The notes below the pieces were generated by a model. That model saw nothing but the letters and a program-made list of their open reading frames with translations, had not been told where the DNA came from and did no database searches. The translations under genes and the position numbers were made by a program. Shown in pieces: positions 25,061-32,727 of a stretch of 38,041 bases of DNA; the first letter of the stretch is position 1, and every line of letters starts with the position of its first letter. This DNA is from CAZDIO01 sp964505555 (GTDB taxonomy: Bacteria; Bdellovibrionota_C; UBA2361; SZUA-149; CAZDIO01): the NCBI GenBank assembly GCA_964505555.1, contig CAZDIO010000139.1, positions 1 through 38,041 on the forward strand. The letters are read 5' to 3'.

Positions 25061-27148
25061 TTAGAAAACAATAGGTTCGGGTAACTTATCTTCAACATTC
25101 ACTATGAGTTTTTTCTTTTCCGTGGCTTCATTTCGTAACACATCTTGGAGAACTGCAAAAAGTCTTCCCGAAGCTGCTTGCTGCTCTTTTTTTGAAAGTT
25201 CCTCGCGTTTTTTTGCAAATTCATTCTCGTCAGGGAGCGTCTTTTTTGCAAGCTCAACGATGTAGATCTTCTCTCCTGCTTGAAAGATTTCATTAAGAAG
25301 TGGAGTTTCATCGGTCAGGAGGAAAGCAAGCTCAGAAAGAAGTGGAGCTGAAAAAAGTTCATCTCCAGCACTTGCTTTTGTCGTGGCTGTGGTTGACTTA
25401 AGTTCCAGCTTTTCTTGTTTGGCGAGATCCACAATTGATTTTTCACCTTTTACAGGATGAGCTTTTGTCAGCGTTGTGAGTTCGTCTTCTTTTGAAACTT
25501 CTTTTGCAGGGATCTTCTTCTCTTTTTCATTCTTACCTAAGGCCTCTTTTAAAAGTGATTCTGCACGCTGTTTTGCAAGGTTCAGTGCTTCTTTTTTAAT
25601 AAAATCCTTTGTTACGCTCTCTTTTACCTCCAATAATTCCGGTATATATGAGTCCTTTACCTCTTCAACGCTTACGACATAAAAAGTGTTGTTGAGATCA
25701 ACGAGCTCCCGATTTCCCTGCTCAAATTCCATTACCTTTGCCGTCAGGCCACGCTCTGCTCCTTGAGGATCTCGTTCAGGAGAGAGTAGTTCATTACTAG
25801 AAAACACTGGGAGAGAAGTCTCCTTCGCAGCATCAGCAAGAGTTTGGTCTGATTTTTCTGACCATTTTTTGTAGAACGAATTTGCCTTTTCCTGTGCATA
25901 GAGTGGGGCATCCACACTACGAAGATCCGCTTCGAGTAAGGCTCGCACCTCTTCAAATGGTTTTTGTCGAGCCTCTTTGATATCTTCTAAATAGAAAAGA
26001 AAAAAACCGTTCTCTTCTTCGATAATCTCACTATGTTCTCCCACACCAAGATTGAAAGCAGCGCTTGCTTGTTTAGGAGGCAGGGGAGAGTTTTTTGCGG
26101 TCATCCAGGGAAGCTCCCCACCATTTGGTGCCGTTTCTTTATCCTCTGAAAGTTCACGTGCAACTTTCTTAAACTCCTCACCTGCGTCAAGTCGCTCAAC
26201 AATACTTTGGGCGAGCTCTCTCTTCTTCTCCTTTGGTGTAAGTTCACTCTGTAGTTGTTCACTGCTTTCTTTTTTGACGAGATCTGCAAGAGGGGATGAC
26301 TCTTTCTGTTCTACTTTGAGGAAGATCTTTCGCAGTAAAAACTCCTTTGGTTCAACAAACTCATGAGCACGGTCTTCGTAGGCGGAGAGGATATCCTCTT
26401 CATGAAGCTCAACACTTTCTTTGAAATCTCCAGGCGAGAATCGTACAAAACTATAACGAACTGTTTTTGGTAAGCGGTAATTCTCCTTATGCTCTGAAAA
26501 AAAAGAATTCAAATTATCGTTCTCGGTAGTAGATACCTTATTTTCAAAATCCTTTGATTCAATAGTTAGATAGCGAAACTCATACGTAGCGTTTTCTCGT
26601 TTGAAAACATTCCTGAGTTCAGCTTCCGTTGGAAGAGAGATACTAGAGAAAAAAGATTTCAGCTGTTCTTGAATAAGCTGCTTTTTCTGTATCGATTCAA
26701 GCTCAGGCCCTGTTAACCCTGCGGCGTAGAGAAAGTTTTTATACGACTCTTGAGTAAGTTCAGCGCCCTGAAAATAAGGAATCTCTCTGAGACTTTCTCT
26801 TACGGCTTCTGGTCCCGCGGTGAGATTAATCTGCTTTGCAAAGTGCTCAAGAAGCAAATTGTTAATCATTGCGTCTCGGGCTTGTCCTTCAAAGTCAAGC
26901 TGTGCACTAAAACGCTCAAAGTTCTCTGCGCCAAGCTGCTCGCGAAAATAGTTTACCCGACGCTTTACCTCTCTTTCAAATTCCGCTGGTGAGATCTCAT
27001 GGTCATAAACGGTTGCAACACCAAGATTTTTCTTTGGTTCAAAGAGGCTTGAGAGTGATATACCGAAGCTTGAAATTAAGCCGACACATACTGCGGCCAT
27101 CACGATACCCATCACAGATTTTTGGTATTTTCGAAAAGCATGTAACAT
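25061..27148 (-). CDS. ppiD: membrane-anchored periplasmic peptidyl-prolyl isomerase/chaperone (PpiD/SurA type)
   Basis: The 695-residue protein has a short cytoplasmic head, one membrane anchor (about 12-35), a SurA_N-like helical region (45-180) with the family pattern EFEREVKRRVNYFREQ, and a parvulin domain (about 270-390: LLRKIFLKVE ... NGGELPWM ... AFNLGVGEHSEIIEEENGFFLFYL). There is a polar insertion within it at about 281-306. A long helical C-terminal part follows. This is the architecture of PpiD, a chaperone near the Sec translocon. Catalytic activity of the parvulin is not assured, as many PpiD domains are inactive. Its ATG is 20 bases from the divergent DUF4911 gene. Confidence 0.9.
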   Translation of the reverse strand: MLHAFRKYQKSVMGIVMAAVCVGLISSFGISLSSLFEPKKNLGVATVYDHEISPAEFEREVKRRVNYFREQLGAENFERFSAQLDFEGQARDAMINNLLLEHFAKQINLTAGPEAVRESLREIPYFQGAELTQESYKNFLYAAGLTGPELESIQKKQLIQEQLKSFFSSISLPTEAELRNVFKRENATYEFRYLTIESKDFENKVSTTENDNLNSFFSEHKENYRLPKTVRYSFVRFSPGDFKESVELHEEDILSAYEDRAHEFVEPKEFLLRKIFLKVEQKESSPLADLVKKESSEQLQSELTPKEKKRELAQSIVERLDAGEEFKKVARELSEDKETAPNGGELPWMTAKNSPLPPKQASAAFNLGVGEHSEIIEEENGFFLFYLEDIKEARQKPFEEVRALLEADLRSVDAPLYAQEKANSFYKKWSEKSDQTLADAAKETSLPVFSSNELLSPERDPQGAERGLTAKVMEFEQGNRELVDLNNTFYVVSVEEVKDSYIPELLEVKESVTKDFIKKEALNLAKQRAESLLKEALGKNEKEKKIPAKEVSKEDELTTLTKAHPVKGEKSIVDLAKQEKLELKSTTATTKASAGDELFSAPLLSELAFLLTDETPLLNEIFQAGEKIYIVELAKKTLPDENEFAKKREELSKKEQQAASGRLFAVLQDVLRNEATEKKKLIVNVEDKLPEPIVF

Positions 27149-27168
27149 GGCAATTATTGACCAATAAA

Positions 27169-27480
27169 ATGATTAATAAACTAACCGTTCAGAAGAGCAC
27201 CGCTGAACTCCTGCCTATATATCTCAAACTCCCTACGGAGCATATTGGGCTCCTTAAATTTCTTTTTGAAAGCTACGAGGAGCTAGGGATAGTCCGTACG
27301 CTTGATGCTGCTCGGGGGGAGGTCGTAATTCTCGCACTGACTGATACGGTAGAGCATGCACGAAATGTTATCCACGAAATAAGTACCGAACTTTCAATTC
27401 AGGAGATCCCACCTCCGGAGGCTCTAGAGCAGGAAGGGAGTGATTGGCTTCTTTATGATTTTCATAACAAAGAGGAATAG
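27169..27480 (+). CDS. DUF4911-like small protein
   Basis: I choose the ATG at 27169, giving 103 residues (MINKLTVQKSTAELLPIYLK...). The open frame upstream to 26989 runs antisense into ppiD and is not credible. The central pattern of a hydrophobic strand, HIGLLKFLFESYEELGIVRTLD and a GEVVILAL strand followed by a helix resembles DUF4911, a small alpha/beta family seen mostly in deltaproteobacterial genomes; this is from memory. Function is unknown. It shares a 20-base divergent gap with ppiD and ends 6 bases from the convergent ATPase stop. Confidence 0.7.
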   Translation: MINKLTVQKSTAELLPIYLKLPTEHIGLLKFLFESYEELGIVRTLDAARGEVVILALTDTVEHARNVIHEISTELSIQEIPPPEALEQEGSDWLLYDFHNKEE

Positions 27481-27486
27481 TTGTAC

Positions 27487-28671
27487 TTATTTTTCTTTGT
27501 TCTCTTTTCCGGTAATAATTGCAGCGACTTCTGTTATCGGAAAGATCTCAATCCCGTCGGTAGAAAAACGTTCTTTACCGGTATAAATTACGGCTCCCCC
27601 TTTTGTTCTTGCTCCGGGAAGTTTGCGGAAAAAAGAAATGCCGCGAAGAAAATCTGTAGTAAAGGTACTGCTTGCTTTTACTTCAATAGGTATGACAGCG
27701 TCTCCTTCATCGCAGAGAAAATCAACTTCATTGCCGGTGCTGTCGCGAAAAAAATAGATTCGTGGCTCACGGGCACGATTGTAATAAGCTTTCAATAATT
27801 CACTTGCAACATAAGTTTCCACAATTGCACCTCGAAGAGGGTGATAGGTTAACTGTTCTGGACTTGTGATACCCAGCAGGTAGCAGAGAAGTCCAGTATC
27901 TAAAAAGTATACCTTTGGCGACTTAATCAGGCGTTTTGAAAAGTTTTGATAGTAAGGCTGGATTTTGGTGAGAATGAAACTGGTTTCAAGCACAGAGAGC
28001 CATTGTTGAACAGTGCTCTGATTAATACCAGCTTCATTTCCTAGATTTGATGCATTGAGCAATTGCCCACTTCGAGAAGCGCACAGTCGCAAAAAACGCT
28101 CAAAGAGACTAAGATCTCTTACATTGATAATCTGCCTTACGTCTCGTTCTATATAGGTCTGCGTATAAAAACTTAATGCCTGACTTGGATCGAGAGAATC
28201 GTTATATATGCGAGGATAGCCACCCGTAAAAAGTTTTTGTTCAAACGAAATCTTATCTTTGGAAGTTGTATTGAGTTCTTCTGCGCTTAAAGGCAGCAAT
28301 CTCAATAACGCCGTTCTACCAGCGAGAGATTGAGAAACTGATTCCATAAGTTGGTACTGTTGACTACCGGTAAGAATAAACTCGCCTTTTTTCCCTCGTT
28401 CATCCACAGCAACTTGAATGTAGGAGGCTAGATCTGGAACATGTTGAATTTCATCGATGACGCATCCACCACGAAGATTTTCAATAAAGCCTTTCGGATC
28501 GGCAAGAACACGGGCTCTGACATCTGGGAGTTCCAAGTTGATGAGGGGCAAGTTTGGAAAGCAGAATTGACAAAGGGTTGACTTCCCCGATTGACGAGGA
28601 CCAACAATGGTAACTACCGGATATTGAGTGGCAAGAGATTTGAGCTGGGTTGCTAAAAGACGCGGAATCAT
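27487..28671 (-). CDS. AAA-type ATPase with DUF4143 domain
   Basis: The 394-residue protein has Walker A GPRQSGKST (24-32), Walker B GGCVIDEIQ (68-76), and the sensor motif FILTGSQQYQLM with SLAGRTALLRLLPLSAEEL. The C-terminal half (YIERDVRQI, NLGNEAGINQSTVQQWLSVLE, KVYFLDTGLLCYLLG, IVETYVASELLK, FFRDSTGNEVDFL, IPIEVKASS) is the DUF4143 part. It combines a winged-helix and a nuclease-like fold with the D..K residues DFL and EVK. The family is common, patchily distributed and of unsettled function. It borders the accessory region. Confidence 0.9.
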   Translation of the reverse strand: MIPRLLATQLKSLATQYPVVTIVGPRQSGKSTLCQFCFPNLPLINLELPDVRARVLADPKGFIENLRGGCVIDEIQHVPDLASYIQVAVDERGKKGEFILTGSQQYQLMESVSQSLAGRTALLRLLPLSAEELNTTSKDKISFEQKLFTGGYPRIYNDSLDPSQALSFYTQTYIERDVRQIINVRDLSLFERFLRLCASRSGQLLNASNLGNEAGINQSTVQQWLSVLETSFILTKIQPYYQNFSKRLIKSPKVYFLDTGLLCYLLGITSPEQLTYHPLRGAIVETYVASELLKAYYNRAREPRIYFFRDSTGNEVDFLCDEGDAVIPIEVKASSTFTTDFLRGISFFRKLPGARTKGGAVIYTGKERFSTDGIEIFPITEVAAIITGKENKEK

Positions 28672-28786
28672 TACTTGCAGATTAAGGACTTAAACCAGAA
28701 TCTGCAAGCACTAGAAAATATGTTGTTATTCTAGATGGTTAGGTGGTTTTTTTATTGAAGTTCCTACCCCATGCGACATTATTTGA

Positions 28787-29011
28787 GATAATGGCTGGAA
28801 CGGAACCAACTACCAACTTACGGTAGAGGCATTCGGAGGATGCCGTGAAATTAGCCGCTACAATTTTCTTGTTGAAGACGACGCAGATGATTATGTGACT
28901 CAAGCCGATCTCGACGATTCCTCAGAGGAGGAGAGCCACACATCCTTGATTAACAAGCTTATGGTTTTATACCTAGTGTTTATGATGCGAACATATGAGC
29001 TTCCCTCTTAA
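28787..29011 (+). pseudogene. 3' remnant of a truncated gene
   Basis: A plus-strand frame opens right after a TGA at 28784 and runs 74 codons to a TAA at 29009, with no usable ATG until near its end. It reads DNGWNGTNYQLTVEAFGGCR and continues through an acidic stretch (about residues 28-50, Asp/Glu-rich) to a short hydrophobic tail (LINKLMVLYLVFMMR). The protein-like composition, lack of start and frame-closing stop suggest the 5' part was lost. The family is not identifiable. Chance is the alternative. Confidence 0.4.
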
Positions 29012-29054
29012 TTAGTGAATAATGAAGTGATGTTCTAAAGGCTCAAACGCCTAC

Positions 29055-29086
29055 GTCGCCCGCCACGCGCGGGCGTGGATTGAAAC
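29055..29086 (+). CRISPR. solitary type I-C-like CRISPR repeat
   Basis: Thirty-two bases beginning GTCGCCCGCC and ending GTGGATTGAAAC have the length, 5' GTCGC, central G+C-rich palindrome (CGCCCGC, loop CACGC, GCGGGCG) and 3' ATTGAAAC of type I-C repeats. Compared with the Desulfovibrio-type I-C repeat as I remember it, two bases differ and they compensate each other in the stem. No second copy occurs within the following 340 bases or anywhere else I see in the window, and no cas gene is present. It is best read as an orphan or relict repeat. Confidence 0.7.
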
Positions 29087-29276
29087 AGCAAGTAGTAAAA
29101 CTTTTGAATCACATGATGTTCACCAACAGTTCATTTTACTGTAAAGATGTGATAATAACTTAATGCCCTAGTTTCTTTGGGTAGAAGTGTTCTTGTTTGC
29201 TCCTTATTTATCAAGGCCTGATATCAAAGAGCAAACGCATTCCAAAAGGATTTATCTCCGTTTTTTCTCACCCTTT

Positions 29277-29329
29277 GAAAAGTGAATCGTGAAGGCGACG
29301 GTGTTTCTTGCTTTCATGGTTCACTTTTC
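29277..29329 (+). promoter_or_regulatory. 20-base-pair hairpin upstream of the 548-residue gene
   Basis: Left arm 29277-29296 (GAAAAGTGAATCGTGAAGGC) pairs with 29310-29329 around a 13-base loop. As RNA the stem is continuous, with three G-U pairs and no mismatch. It lies about 95 bases before the gene start. It is followed by mixed sequence without a clean T-run, so a leader structure or a terminal-repeat remnant of a mobile element fits better than a simple terminator. Confidence 0.55.
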
Positions 29330-29424
29330 TGGGTGTTCTGGAAAACTACTTTTTCGGTCTACGAAGGGTAGGAGTGAATCCAGTTGCACATTGCTGAGTG
29401 ATGCTCGGCAGATTGGAGTAGGTT

Positions 29425-31071
29425 ATGTTTTCTGTGGCTCTTGATGTAGGAGGCGATCCGAAGGGAAAACCGATCGTTTCGTTCAATGGTTGCGCCGAAC
29501 CTTGGCCGGAGGGGGCGCGAAAAATTTTCGGTCAAAATAAAGATCGAGTGGTGCGCTGGAGCGTTGAAGGCAAAAGGGTTGTATTCCATGTTGGAAAACG
29601 CCGCCCATTTGAAGAACGTTCAGCCGCATTTGAGGGGCGAGGATTAATCACCTTGAATGACGATGGCGCTGGCCGGGTCTGGGTGGAGCTCCTTTCGGTT
29701 AGTCTTAGCCAGGAGCAAGTGGCCGAGGAGTGTTTCTTATTTGACCTGACGCCTGATCAAGTTCAATTCGATGCACGAACCTTTGCTCAGTGGGGCGATC
29801 CAGATCGCTACTTGCCAAGCCCTACCTCGAAAACTGTCTATATGATTCCCCGAAATATCTCTCGTGTTCGTTTGCGAGAGCTCCTTGGTCGGGTAATCTG
29901 GGGTGGCAAGATGAAAGGTAGCGTGATCGCTGATATCGGTCGCAACAAAGCCTCGGCAATGGCTTGGATTAAGGATCACCTCGAATTTCGGTTCCCGTTT
30001 CCTGTGGCCAGTATGGCCAGTCTGGCTAGTAGGACAGCCAAGTTTGAAATCCAGGTTCGGCTGAAGAAGGGGAAGGGGGATAAGGAAAACGAGTGGGCGA
30101 CGTTAGTCGTAACACCGGATGGGCTCTGTGAAGGAAAAGAGGGGCCTCGTTTTCCGCGCGCTATTCTTTTGTTTCTCGTTAAGCGCTTTGGCATCAACCT
30201 GATCAGCTCTTATCTTTCTGCCTTTCAACGAGACGTTCTCAAGGCGGGAAGTGATGTTGACGCTGCTTGTCAGCTTATCAAGGAATGTTTTAAAAATATC
30301 TTCCTTCTTCACCGTTTTCCAAAACAAAGACCACTCCTTTTGGTCGAGCATGGAGATCTCTCGAGTGTTCTTAATTCGTCCGATGTTCTTGGGAAGGCTT
30401 TAGATGTGAAATGCGAGGATCGACCGTTTGACGATGAAGCGATGCGTGATTCCTTGCTGGAAATCCACGGCGAGGCGCTCATTGAAAGACTTTTTCTCCT
30501 CGCTGTCGAGGCTGGAAACATCTTCAAATACACTCCGTTTTGGCAACGTTTCCGTGCTTTTGAAATCGATGGAACGATGCTGCGGGGGATCGTTGGTGAT
30601 GACCGCTCTCCTGGGTCACTAAAGGCGATTGGACTTGTCCCTGTGGGCCGATACTTCGACTTGCTCGGAGGAGACATGGTAGCGGCAGCAAATTCCGGTG
30701 GAGAGGTGAAGGGAGAGGGACGTTTTAACGAAGTGATCGCGGTTCTTCAGGACGGAGAACAAGCTTTCATTCTCGAACCATCCGATGATAACAATATCCA
30801 GCAGCGCATGGAGGTGCTGATACCCCGTCAATTGGCACAGGGTGACGCCCGACACCGCATCCTCGTCAGAGATAGAAAGGGCGACGAGTATGGAATCATG
30901 GAGTATTCGCTGATCGTTAGGGAAGGTGTAAAGGCTCGTTGGCTCTCTACGTCTGTCTGTCACGGAAACTTACCCAAGGCTGGCGCTGAGGAGTACGTGA
31001 TCGTTCCAAACCCATGGAATCCGCAGTGTCCGTACGTTCTACGGCGTTGCGCAGCGATACTTGGTCTGTAA
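29425..31071 (+). CDS. unrecognised 548-residue protein
   Basis: The ATG at 29425 has GGAG seven bases upstream. The product is soluble by appearance, with no signal peptide or membrane segment. Residues about 1-110 are beta-rich (MFSVALDVGGDPKGKPIVSF ... GRGLITLNDDGAGRVWVELL). About 130-290 is basic and mixed, including a Lys-rich loop near 215-225. About 290-400 is helical, and about 400-548 is again beta-rich with GRYFDLLGGDMVAAANSGGE and a Cys/Trp/Pro-containing end. I know no family with this layout. Sampled stretches look a little richer in G+C than the nearby genes. It is a single-gene unit between an empty leader with hairpins and a strong terminator. Function is unknown; horizontal origin is plausible but not shown. 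Confidence 0.8.
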   Translation: MFSVALDVGGDPKGKPIVSFNGCAEPWPEGARKIFGQNKDRVVRWSVEGKRVVFHVGKRRPFEERSAAFEGRGLITLNDDGAGRVWVELLSVSLSQEQVAEECFLFDLTPDQVQFDARTFAQWGDPDRYLPSPTSKTVYMIPRNISRVRLRELLGRVIWGGKMKGSVIADIGRNKASAMAWIKDHLEFRFPFPVASMASLASRTAKFEIQVRLKKGKGDKENEWATLVVTPDGLCEGKEGPRFPRAILLFLVKRFGINLISSYLSAFQRDVLKAGSDVDAACQLIKECFKNIFLLHRFPKQRPLLLVEHGDLSSVLNSSDVLGKALDVKCEDRPFDDEAMRDSLLEIHGEALIERLFLLAVEAGNIFKYTPFWQRFRAFEIDGTMLRGIVGDDRSPGSLKAIGLVPVGRYFDLLGGDMVAAANSGGEVKGEGRFNEVIAVLQDGEQAFILEPSDDNNIQQRMEVLIPRQLAQGDARHRILVRDRKGDEYGIMEYSLIVREGVKARWLSTSVCHGNLPKAGAEEYVIVPNPWNPQCPYVLRRCAAILGL

Positions 31072-31086
31072 CCAGAACCAGAGCGA

Positions 31087-31121
31087 GCGGAAGGGGACCT
31101 AGGTCCCCTTCCGCGTTTTTT
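31087..31121 (+). terminator. strong intrinsic terminator of the 548-residue gene
   Basis: A perfect 14-base self-complementary pair (GCGGAAGGGGACCT and its complement, 31087-31114) is followed by G and six T. It starts 16 bases after the stop codon. Confidence 0.92.
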
Positions 31122-31170
31122 ACGGGTTTCAAGGAATGCGTTTTCTCTTCAGAATGTAGCAAGAAACGAA

Positions 31171-31276
31171 CTCTTCTGTCGTTGCGAGGCGAAGCAATCT
31201 CGAACCCTCATTTGTAATATGAGATTGCTTCGCTTCGCCCGGCGGCCGGGCCTCCCGGCTCGCAACGACAGAAGAG
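31171..31276. repeat. palindromic interspersed repeat ('gtcgttgcgag' type)
   Basis: Outer arms of 18 bases, 31171-31188 (CTCTTCTGTCGTTGCGAG) and 31259-31276, are perfect reverse complements. Inner arms GCGAAGCAATCTC and GAGATTGCTTCGC also pair. The right side carries an extra 25-base G+C-rich segment (TTCGCCCGGCGGCCGGGC...). The unit lies between the terminator of the 548-residue gene and the gatB stop. A second unit of the same family is at 37219-37302. Confidence 0.85.
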
Positions 31277-31290
31277 GAAGGTACCGAACT

Positions 31291-32727
31291 TTATGATTCT
31301 AACTTCTTTTTCAGAATGTCATTTACCATCTGCGGATTAGCTTTCCCCGCACTCTCAGACATTATTTGGCCAACGAGAAAACCAAACATTTTAGTTTTTC
31401 CAGCGCGATAATCGCTTACCTGGGTTGGGTTTTTGGTAAATACCTGATCGATAATCGCTTCGATCCGTTTGGGGTCTGAGATCTGCTTTAATCCGCGTTG
31501 TTCAATGATGTCGGGCGCTTCAGCTCCTGTTTCAAACATCTCATCAAAAACTACCTTGGCGATCTTTCCAGAGATAACTTGATCGTCAATGAGTTTTACA
31601 AGGGCCGCCAAATTTTCTGGACTCACGGGACAGTTTTCAATTCTGGTGTTGTCTTTATTAAGCCGTCCAAAAAGTTCGCTCGTTACCCAGTTGGCGATCG
31701 CTTTTGGATTGTTATGTACTGATACCGCTTGATCGTAATAACGAGAGATCGGTCGCTCAAGAGAGAGGATTTCGCTGTTGTAGTCATCAAGCCCATACAT
31801 CATTTTAAAGCGGAGAAATACCTGATGCGGAAGCTCGGGAAGCGCTGATCTTATCTTTGAAATCCACTCTTCATCTACAATTAGCGGCAAGAGATCGGGA
31901 TCGGGAAAGTAGCGGTAGTCTGAAGCGTGCTCCTTAGATCGCATTGAGCGGGTAGCCGCTTCATGTTCATCCCAGAGTCTTGTTTCTTGAACGATCTCTT
32001 CGCCCTTTTCAAGGCACGCCGTTTGACGTTGAATTTCGTATTCGAGAGCTTTTTCTACAAAGCGAAAAGAGTTGATGTTTTTTATCTCTACTTTCGTTCC
32101 GAAGTTTTTTTCACCTACTTTACGAACAGACACATTGGCATCACAGCGGAGACTTCCCTCCTCCATGTTGCCATCACAGATATCTAAATAGCGAACGATC
32201 TGTCGGAGTTGACGCATGTAGGCCCCCGCTTCTTCAGGAGATCGAAGATCTGGCTCAGAAACAATCTCAACGAGAGGCACTCCTGCACGGTTGAGATCAA
32301 CAAATGATAAGGACTCTTCCTCGCTATGAATATTTTTCCCCGCATCTTCTTCGAGGTGAATTCTTGTAATCCCAATCTTTTTTGTCTCACCATCTTTTCT
32401 AACCTCTAAGAAACCACGAAGGCAGATCGGCTTTTCATATTGCGAGATCTGATACCCTTTTGGCAGATCGGGGTAGAGGTAGTGCTTTCGTGCAAAGATA
32501 CTTTCACGTTGAATCTCACAGTTTGTTGCTAACCCAAGACGGATCGCAAACTCTACGGCACGCTTGTTTAGCACAGGCAGTGTTCCTGGAAGCCCTAAGG
32601 TGAGGGGATCGGTAAGGGAGTTTGGGGGATGACCCGACGTAGCGGCACTTCCAGTAAAGATCTTACTATCAGTAGAGAGTTGGGCATGAACTTCAAGTCC
32701 GATAACCGCTTCAAAGTTATTACTCAT
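31291..32727 (-). CDS. gatB: Asp-tRNA(Asn)/Glu-tRNA(Gln) amidotransferase subunit B
   Basis: GatB binds the misacylated tRNA and phosphorylates it in the GatCAB amidotransferase. The 478-residue product begins FEAVIGLEVHAQLSTDSKIFTG, continues RKHYLYPDLPKGYQISQYEKPI and LEEDAGKNIH, has DLNRAGVPLVEIVSEPD, RCDANVSVR and KNINSFRFVEKALEYEIQRQ, and ends in a YqeY-like tail (VSDYRAGKTKMFGFLVGQIM). Its ATG overlaps the gatA stop by 8 bases, so translation is probably coupled. Order on the strand is gatC-gatA-gatB. Confidence 0.97.
   Translation of the reverse strand: MSNNFEAVIGLEVHAQLSTDSKIFTGSAATSGHPPNSLTDPLTLGLPGTLPVLNKRAVEFAIRLGLATNCEIQRESIFARKHYLYPDLPKGYQISQYEKPICLRGFLEVRKDGETKKIGITRIHLEEDAGKNIHSEEESLSFVDLNRAGVPLVEIVSEPDLRSPEEAGAYMRQLRQIVRYLDICDGNMEEGSLRCDANVSVRKVGEKNFGTKVEIKNINSFRFVEKALEYEIQRQTACLEKGEEIVQETRLWDEHEAATRSMRSKEHASDYRYFPDPDLLPLIVDEEWISKIRSALPELPHQVFLRFKMMYGLDDYNSEILSLERPISRYYDQAVSVHNNPKAIANWVTSELFGRLNKDNTRIENCPVSPENLAALVKLIDDQVISGKIAKVVFDEMFETGAEAPDIIEQRGLKQISDPKRIEAIIDQVFTKNPTQVSDYRAGKTKMFGFLVGQIMSESAGKANPQMVNDILKKKLES

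Larger units (their letters stand above)
28672..29424. other. 753-base gap holding a gene remnant, a lone CRISPR-like repeat and hairpins
   Basis: No intact gene is visible here. In order it contains a 3' gene remnant (28787-29011), a single 32-base type I-C-like repeat (29055-29086), a stem of GTTTGCTC with its complement (29195-29202 and 29229-29236), and a 20-base-pair stem (29277-29329) about 95 bases before the 548-residue gene. The mix suggests a rearranged accessory spot between AAA/DUF4143 and the unknown gene. Confidence 0.7.

Noticed and set aside
26989..27168. N-terminal extension of the DUF4911-like protein
   Set aside because: The extension is antisense to the ppiD start and lacks a ribosome site; the ATG at 27169 fits the family length.
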